A DNA stretch of 10,986 nt from Candidatus Troglogloeales bacterium (lineage in GTDB: Bacteria > Nitrospirota > Nitrospiria > SBBL01 > SBBT01). Positions 6,930 to 10,986 of the stretch are shown one piece after another. The notes under the pieces were generated by a model. It saw nothing but the letters and a program-made list of their open reading frames with translations, was not told where the DNA came from and made no database searches. The number at the start of each line of letters is the position of its first letter. The first letter of the stretch is position 1. The position numbers were made by a program, and so were the translations under genes. Location: assembly GCA_005239595.1 (NCBI GenBank), contig SBBT01000139.1, positions 1 through 10,986 of the forward strand, in the 5' to 3' direction.

Positions 6930-8990
6930 ATGGTGTTGAGAGAACAGATCGCAAAAAAGATCGGTCAATATCTCATTCCGGCCATCATAATCTCTTTTAT
7001 GGTCATCACCTGGTTGGATCCAGGTTTTTTAGAAGTTTGGGAGGCAAAGACGCTCGATTTTCGATTTTTGATTCGGGGGAGGATAACGCCGGACCCCCGG
7101 ATCGTCATTGTGGCCATTGATGAAAAGAGCATTCAGGAGCTGGGCCGGTGGCCATGGTCAAGAGACACGATGGCGGCGTTGCTCGAAAAAATTGCTGCGT
7201 TTTCGCCAAAGGTCGTTGCATTTGACATTCTCTTTTCCGAAAAAGAAGCTGAAACAGCAACATTACCGCATCCCCTCTCTCTTGATCGTAAAGCGGTCTC
7301 TCTTTCCGAGGCGGATCGGCGATTTCAGTCCGCCATAACCGCCGCAGGAAACGTTATCCTCTCCGTCGCGTTTGACGTGCCGATCACAACCGATCAGTCC
7401 AAAAAACAGGCCTTCTTTGGAGAGGTACCAAGCTATCTTCGGAACTTCTCATACAGCCGAGTGCGGCAAACACCTTTAGGGAAAGTGGTTCCGCCTATTC
7501 AGGCAGCGGGGGTTCTCCCTCCCCTAAGAGATTTTATCGAGGCGTCTGCCGGTCTGGGACATGTCTATGCCATACCAGACAGGGACACCGTATTAAGGCG
7601 GGAGTTCGTCTGGCTTAAGTATCAAGGGGACTATTATCCCCCGCTTGCCCTTCAGGCGGCGCGCATCTATCTCGGCCTAAGCGAGATGGAGGTCGAACTT
7701 CGCTTGGGAGAAGGGGTCCGCCTCGGATCGGTTCATATCCCGACCGATGAGCGGGGGAGGATGCTGATCAACTATCATGGGAAGGAGGAGACCTTCCCTT
7801 ATTATTCTGCCAGCGACGTTTGGCATGGGCGGATCGCCGCCTCGAAGTTTTCAGACAAGTTGGTCTTGATCGGCACAAGCGCCCTCTCCACGTTCGATCA
7901 TGTCATCACCCCATTCTCAAACGCCATGCCGGGAGTGGAGAAGAACGCAAGCGTGGCCGACAGTATTTTAACCCAACGGTTTCTCCACCGGACCGACATC
8001 ATGAAAGGAATCGATCTTCTCTTCCTGCTGTTAATCGGCCTCCTTCTATGGCGCTATTTACCGAGGCTGCACGCCGTGGGAGGATTCTTCCTTGCCTCCT
8101 CTCTTTTTGTGGCGCACCTGATGGTTGCCACCTTCCTCTTTATTCGATGGGGGACATGGATCTACATTTTTCATCCGCTCGGCGCGATTGCGGTCTCTTA
8201 TGTGGGATTCACGGTCTATCAATATTATAGCGAGGAGAAAAAAGCGAAAGAAATCCAAAGAATGTTTTCAAGCTATGTCTCCCCTCGCATCGTCAAAGAA
8301 ATGATCAAGAATCCGGAATTGGCAAAACTCGGCGGACGGCGCGAGGAGGTCACCATCCTCTTTTCGGACATCCGAAGCTTTACCCATTTCTGCGAGAAGC
8401 ATTCCCCTGCCGACGTGGTGGAGCTTCTCAACGAATATCTTGGCGCCATGACCGATGTGGTCTTTCGATGGGAAGGAACGCTCGACAAGTTTGTGGGAGA
8501 CGCGGTGATGGTCTTTTGGGGTGCACCGACTCCGCAGGAAGATCACGCAGAGCGGGCCATCCGCTGTGCCCTGCACATGAGAAAAAAGCTGACGGAGCTT
8601 CAGGAAAAATGGCGCTCCGAAGGGAGGGAACCGCTCGACATCGGTATCGGTATCAATACCGGCACGGTCATTGTTGGCAATATGGGAGCAGAGGGGAAAA
8701 AGATGGACTATACCGTCATCGGCGACCCGGTCAACCTGGCCGCCCGCGTGGAGTCTCTCACCCGAAAATATGATTATCCCCTGATCATCACGGAAAACAC
8801 CTACGACCGCGTCAAAGAGATCATCGAAACGCACCACCTGGGACACCTCCCCTCCAGGGAGGCCGACCGAACCGGCGTAAAGAAGCTAGGGCGTATCTCG
8901 ATCAGCCGTCTTGATGATGTGACGGTCAAAGGAAGAGAACAAAGCGTCGCGATCTATGGTATCGTCGGCATCGTGCGTGAAAGGGCCTGA
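6930..8990 (+). CDS. CHASE2-domain membrane adenylate cyclase, class III
   Basis: This 686-residue sensor enzyme should make cAMP from ATP. A membrane anchor at about 11-29 is followed by an extracytoplasmic CHASE2 sensor (about 37-355) with DFRFLIRG, VAIDEKSIQELGRWPWSR and PGVEKNASVADSIL as family marks. Three membrane segments (about 361-378, 383-404 and 410-430) follow. A short linker leads to the cytoplasmic cyclase domain (about 470-685). Metal-binding Asp480 (FSDIRSF) and Asp524 (GDAVM), substrate-selecting Lys520 and Thr595 (DYTVIGDPVN), and Asn602 and Arg606 for the transition state are all present. The cyclase should therefore be active and ATP-specific, and threonine in place of the usual Asp marks subclass IIIb. 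The start is ATG at 6930 with only a weak ribosome binding site. The ligand sensed by CHASE2 is unknown. A phosphodiesterase gene follows after 21 nt. Confidence 0.93.
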   Translation: MVLREQIAKKIGQYLIPAIIISFMVITWLDPGFLEVWEAKTLDFRFLIRGRITPDPRIVIVAIDEKSIQELGRWPWSRDTMAALLEKIAAFSPKVVAFDILFSEKEAETATLPHPLSLDRKAVSLSEADRRFQSAITAAGNVILSVAFDVPITTDQSKKQAFFGEVPSYLRNFSYSRVRQTPLGKVVPPIQAAGVLPPLRDFIEASAGLGHVYAIPDRDTVLRREFVWLKYQGDYYPPLALQAARIYLGLSEMEVELRLGEGVRLGSVHIPTDERGRMLINYHGKEETFPYYSASDVWHGRIAASKFSDKLVLIGTSALSTFDHVITPFSNAMPGVEKNASVADSILTQRFLHRTDIMKGIDLLFLLLIGLLLWRYLPRLHAVGGFFLASSLFVAHLMVATFLFIRWGTWIYIFHPLGAIAVSYVGFTVYQYYSEEKKAKEIQRMFSSYVSPRIVKEMIKNPELAKLGGRREEVTILFSDIRSFTHFCEKHSPADVVELLNEYLGAMTDVVFRWEGTLDKFVGDAVMVFWGAPTPQEDHAERAIRCALHMRKKLTELQEKWRSEGREPLDIGIGINTGTVIVGNMGAEGKKMDYTVIGDPVNLAARVESLTRKYDYPLIITENTYDRVKEIIETHHLGHLPSREADRTGVKKLGRISISRLDDVTVKGREQSVAIYGIVGIVRERA

Positions 8991-9011
8991 AACATTCTCC
9001 ATGGAGGCGAG

Positions 9012-9800
9012 ATGAAAATTAAGGTGCTCGGTTGTTATGGGGCCGACTTCTACGAGAAAAAAAACGGCAAGGGGAAACGATACAATCCATCCGGTTTTCT
9101 GATCAACACCTCCGTCGCATTGGAAGCTGGTACGCTTTGCGGGACGCTAACCCTCCCGCAATTGACACAACTTCGGTATATTTTCCTTTCGCATGCCCAC
9201 CTCGACCACATACAAAGCCTTGCGTTTCTCACCGAAACCCTCTTTGGGAAAATAGAGCATCCCGTCGTCATCGTCAGCATCAAAGAGGTAATCGATGTCC
9301 TAAAAAACCATTTCTTCAACAACCGTCTTTGGCCGGACTTCACCCGCCTGCCATCACCAGAAAATCCAATCATCCGCTATCAGGAGATTTCGGAAGAAAC
9401 GCCTATCGAGGTTGAAGCGTTAAAGGTAACCGCCATACGGGTCAATCACATAGTCCCGTCGATCGGTTTTATTATCGAAGATGACCACGCCGCCATTGTC
9501 TTCAGTGGAGACACCTGGATGACAGACAAGATATGGAAGGCGGCATCCCAGGCACGGCAGCTGAAAGGGGCCTTGGTCGAAGCGTCGTTTCCGGATCAGC
9601 TCTCCGAGTTAGCGAGGATTTCGGGGCATCTTACCCCAAAGTTAGCCCTTCAGGAATTTGTAAAGCTGACCCAGCCCGACATTCCTCTCTATCTCTACCA
9701 TATGAAACCGCCCTACCTGGGCGAGATCCAAAAACAGATCAAGGCTTTAAAAAACAAGCAGATCCGCCTGTTGCATGACGGCGAAATGTTGCAATTTTAG
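9012..9800 (+). CDS. MBL-fold 3',5'-cyclic-nucleotide phosphodiesterase, class II type
   Basis: This 262-residue metallo-beta-lactamase-fold hydrolase most resembles class II cyclic-nucleotide phosphodiesterases (yeast PDE1-like family) and should cut cAMP to AMP using two metal ions. The metal motif SHAHLDHIQSL (60-70) gives His61, His63, Asp65 and His66. Further ligands fit His146 (VNHIVPSIGF), Asp167 (VFSGDTW) and His230 (LYLYHMKPP). ALVEASFPDQ (187-196) and ISGHLTPKLAL (203-213) match the late motifs of that family better than those of glyoxalase II or RNase Z. No signal peptide is seen, so it should be cytosolic. The start ATG at 9012 has GGAGG (9003-9007) 4 nt upstream, much stronger than that of the cyclase gene. 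Placement right behind the cyclase supports cAMP as substrate. Another phosphodiester substrate is the main alternative. Confidence 0.82.
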   Translation: MKIKVLGCYGADFYEKKNGKGKRYNPSGFLINTSVALEAGTLCGTLTLPQLTQLRYIFLSHAHLDHIQSLAFLTETLFGKIEHPVVIVSIKEVIDVLKNHFFNNRLWPDFTRLPSPENPIIRYQEISEETPIEVEALKVTAIRVNHIVPSIGFIIEDDHAAIVFSGDTWMTDKIWKAASQARQLKGALVEASFPDQLSELARISGHLTPKLALQEFVKLTQPDIPLYLYHMKPPYLGEIQKQIKALKNKQIRLLHDGEMLQF

Positions 9801-9812
9801 CAAACTCCAAAC

Positions 9813-9858
9813 CATGCCTATTCGGTTTACACTCAAGAGCCTGGCATGACGGAATAGG
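9813..9858 (+). repeat. Nested inverted repeats upstream of the transposase remnant
   Basis: The 61 nt between the phosphodiesterase stop and the transposase start contain two overlapping inverted repeats: CATGCC (9813-9818) with GGCATG (9843-9848), and CCTATTC (9817-9823) with GAATAGG (9852-9858). They cannot form fully at once. They lie where the left end and leader of the insertion sequence should be, so they probably belong to the element as a leader hairpin hiding the ribosome binding site. No terminator-like T run follows. Confidence 0.35.
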
Positions 9859-9861
9859 AGG

Positions 9862-10395
9862 GTGACTCGCGAGATATTTCCACAGACTTTGCCCGAGTTT
9901 CAGAAGGCTTTTCCTGATGAAGCCGCATGCGCGGCATATTTGGAGAGGTTGCGTTGGCAAGAGGGTTTTATCTGCCCCCAGTGTTGTACTGCGGGCGATC
10001 CATACCGTTTTGTAAAACGCCTGCGTGTCCTGCGTTGTCGAAACTTCTTGGCCGACACACATCTGACTGCGGGAGCCGTGATGCATCGTACGCATATGCC
10101 GCTGTCTATATGGTTTTGGGCTGCCTATCTGATGACCAGCTATACGCCTGGGCTCTCAGCGGTTCAGTTCAAACACCAGTTGGGAATCAGGCGATATGAG
10201 ACCGCTTTTCAGATTTTACACAAGCTTCGGGAGGCGATGGTTCGACCTGAACGGGAAAAGATTGGATCGAACGGTTCTGTTGAGGTTGACGAAACTTTTG
10301 TTAGCGGAAGAACTCTGGGTGAAGGATATGGTGTTACACACAAATTACTGGTTGCAGCGGCTGTTGAAGTTCGTGTTCTTGCCAAGCCGCTCTGA
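9862..10395 (+). pseudogene. IS1595-family transposase, 3'-truncated remnant
   Basis: The 177-codon frame matches the first part of IS1595 (ISXO2-like) transposases. It has the opening TREIFPQTLPEF, an N-terminal zinc ribbon (CPQC at 38-41), HLTAGAVMHRTHMPLSIWFWAAYLM (around 67-91) and the beginning of the DDE domain at EVDETFVSGRT (141-151), whose Asp143 is the first catalytic residue. Intact members are about 280-320 residues, so the rest of the DDE domain is missing. Similarity fades at about residue 170, and TGA ends the frame at 10393-10395. Nothing like the missing half follows in any frame. The second zinc-ribbon pair is also damaged: Cys59 is kept, but Phe62 stands where Cys is usual. 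The GTG start at 9862 has GGAGG directly against it, an unusually short spacing. It should be inactive. Confidence 0.85.
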
Positions 10396-10743
10396 AAAGG
10401 TAACGGCAAAACGGTTTCGGATCGTTTTCATCCCTCTTGAAAATCAAAACCTTTGTTTTTCAATCGGTTTCAAATCCCAGCCAAATCAAAATATTTTTCG
10501 CAGGCGTCAGTTGCGAAAGTCGGGCCAGGCCGAGGGCTCATCCAAATGCCATTAGAGCAGAACGAGACCTAATCTAACAGATATTTCTTTTGAGCCGGCA
10601 GGCCCCCAACGAAGCGCCTTTGGAAGGCTTCCGCGCGAGGAACGCATTGCATCACGGATGCCTCATCCGAAAGCCCGAAGCGGGCGGGAGCGGCAAGCTT
10701 CAATCGGACACAGAGCAGACGCGATCCCTTTCCGGAGGAGAGA
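10396..10743. other. Gene-poor stretch between the transposase remnant and the lipoprotein gene
   Basis: About 350 nt separate the transposase fragment from the convergent lipoprotein gene. The first 100 nt are A/T-rich with short repeated words such as AAATCAAAA. The part from about 10590 is G/C-rich with several short hairpins, including GGAAGGCTTCC (10622-10632). Short open frames exist but have no ribosome binding site or recognisable protein. It may be decayed sequence left by insertion and deletion around the insertion sequence. Confidence 0.5.
10656..10685 (-). terminator. Candidate terminator of the lipoprotein gene (two adjacent hairpins)
   Basis: On the - strand, about 60 nt after the lipoprotein stop, a 5-bp GC stem (GCCCG/CGGGC, 10673-10685, 3-nt loop) is followed by TTTC. 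A second 5-bp stem (GGATG/CATCC, 10656-10668, 3-nt loop) lies next to it. The T tract is short, so this is a weak candidate for an intrinsic terminator. Confidence 0.35.
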
Positions 10744-10986
10744 TTACTGGGTGGTAAAGTCCCGTACTTCGCTTTCAGTAGTGCCTCCTTTCCCGTTATC
10801 CGTCTTCACCTTCCAGTGATAGGTCGTTCTGAACCTAAGCCCCGAGATGGTAACACTCATCTTATTCGAAGGTGTCGGCTCACCACCACCTCCACCCCCA
10901 CCGCAAGAGGCCAACATCCCGGCGATGATCATCAGGCCAATCAGGAAGGCAATCTGCTTTCGGCTTCTTACTCCACCCGTAAGAAT
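10744..10986 (-). CDS. Small lipoprotein with half of a fibronectin type III-like domain (5' end outside window)
   Basis: The - strand frame runs from the window edge to TAA at 10744-10746, with 80 residues visible. It shows a positively charged stretch (VRSRKQ, 6-11), a hydrophobic core (12-26) and the lipobox LASC, with Cys28 as the likely lipidated residue. Seven glycines (29-35) form a flexible linker. ATG at 10932 is in frame but would remove the positive n-region, and no better start is visible, so the start probably lies upstream. After EPTPSNK, residues 45-80 (VTISGLRFRTTYHWKVKTDN and DFTTQ at the end) look like only the C-terminal strands of an Fn3 domain. The protein may be a small outer-membrane lipoprotein, or a gene shortened by internal deletion. 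The function is unknown. It converges on the transposase remnant. Confidence 0.65.
   Translation of the reverse strand: MLTGGVRSRKQIAFLIGLMIIAGMLASCGGGGGGGEPTPSNKMSVTISGLRFRTTYHWKVKTDNGKGGTTESEVRDFTTQ

Noticed and set aside
8268..8846. 192-codon frame on the - strand opposite the cyclase domain
   Set aside because: Antisense to the conserved catalytic domain, with no family motif; best explained by codon bias of the real gene.
10196..10555. 119-codon + frame starting inside the transposase, possible frameshifted continuation
   Set aside because: Its translation after 10395 has none of the missing DDE-domain features expected of IS1595 transposases, so it does not restore the gene.
10578..10757. 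Open + strand frame across the G/C-rich gap (possible TTG start at 10590)
   Set aside because: No ribosome binding site, no recognisable protein, overlaps the lipoprotein gene end, and other frames there are also open because of base composition.
1..10986. CRISPR arrays, tRNA or rRNA genes, prophage or defence genes
   Set aside because: No regularly spaced repeats, no cloverleaf or rRNA-like sequence, and no matching protein families were seen.

Overview
The window reads as a piece of a Gram-negative bacterial chromosome with moderately high G+C and dense, mostly one-directional coding. From 1 to 9800 every gene is on the + strand with very short gaps or overlaps. No rRNA, tRNA or taxonomic marker is present. 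The combination of a fused transaldolase/phosphoglucose isomerase, a short-form 6-phosphogluconate dehydrogenase, a DhnA-type class I aldolase and a CHASE2 adenylate cyclase beside a metallo-beta-lactamase-fold phosphodiesterase would suit a Nitrospirota-like or deltaproteobacteria-like lineage. That placement is inference only.

Region 1 (about 1-6831) is a seven-gene central sugar-phosphate operon: tal-pgi (5' end cut by the window), rpiB, gnd, zwf, pgl, a class I fructose-bisphosphate aldolase gene, and glk. It covers glucose phosphorylation, the whole oxidative pentose phosphate pathway (zwf, pgl, gnd), pentose isomerisation (rpiB), return of carbon to hexose phosphate (tal-pgi) and the aldolase step of glycolysis/gluconeogenesis. 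Genes are 10-25 nt apart or overlap (zwf/pgl by 16 nt, pgl/fba by 4 nt), so joint transcription and partly coupled translation are likely. Sequence signs suggest that Zwf uses NADP+ and Gnd uses NAD+.

Region 2 (about 6832-9800) is a two-gene signalling cassette: a membrane CHASE2-domain class III adenylate cyclase, then a class II-type (MBL-fold) 3',5'-cyclic-nucleotide phosphodiesterase 21 nt downstream with a strong ribosome binding site. Synthesis and destruction of cAMP seem to be encoded together, directly after the sugar operon. The 98-nt gap before the cyclase holds a 6-bp inverted repeat over a weak promoter-like sequence.

Region 3 (about 9801-10986) is the ragged end of the island: a 3'-truncated IS1595-family transposase remnant, a gene-poor stretch of about 350 nt with several hairpins, and, on the - strand, the end of a small lipoprotein gene that keeps only about half of a fibronectin type III-like domain.

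No CRISPR array, prophage, defence system or clearly novel multi-gene system was found. The most interesting items are the cAMP make-and-break cassette behind the sugar operon, the apparent NAD/NADP split in the pentose phosphate enzymes, and the truncated Fn3 lipoprotein.
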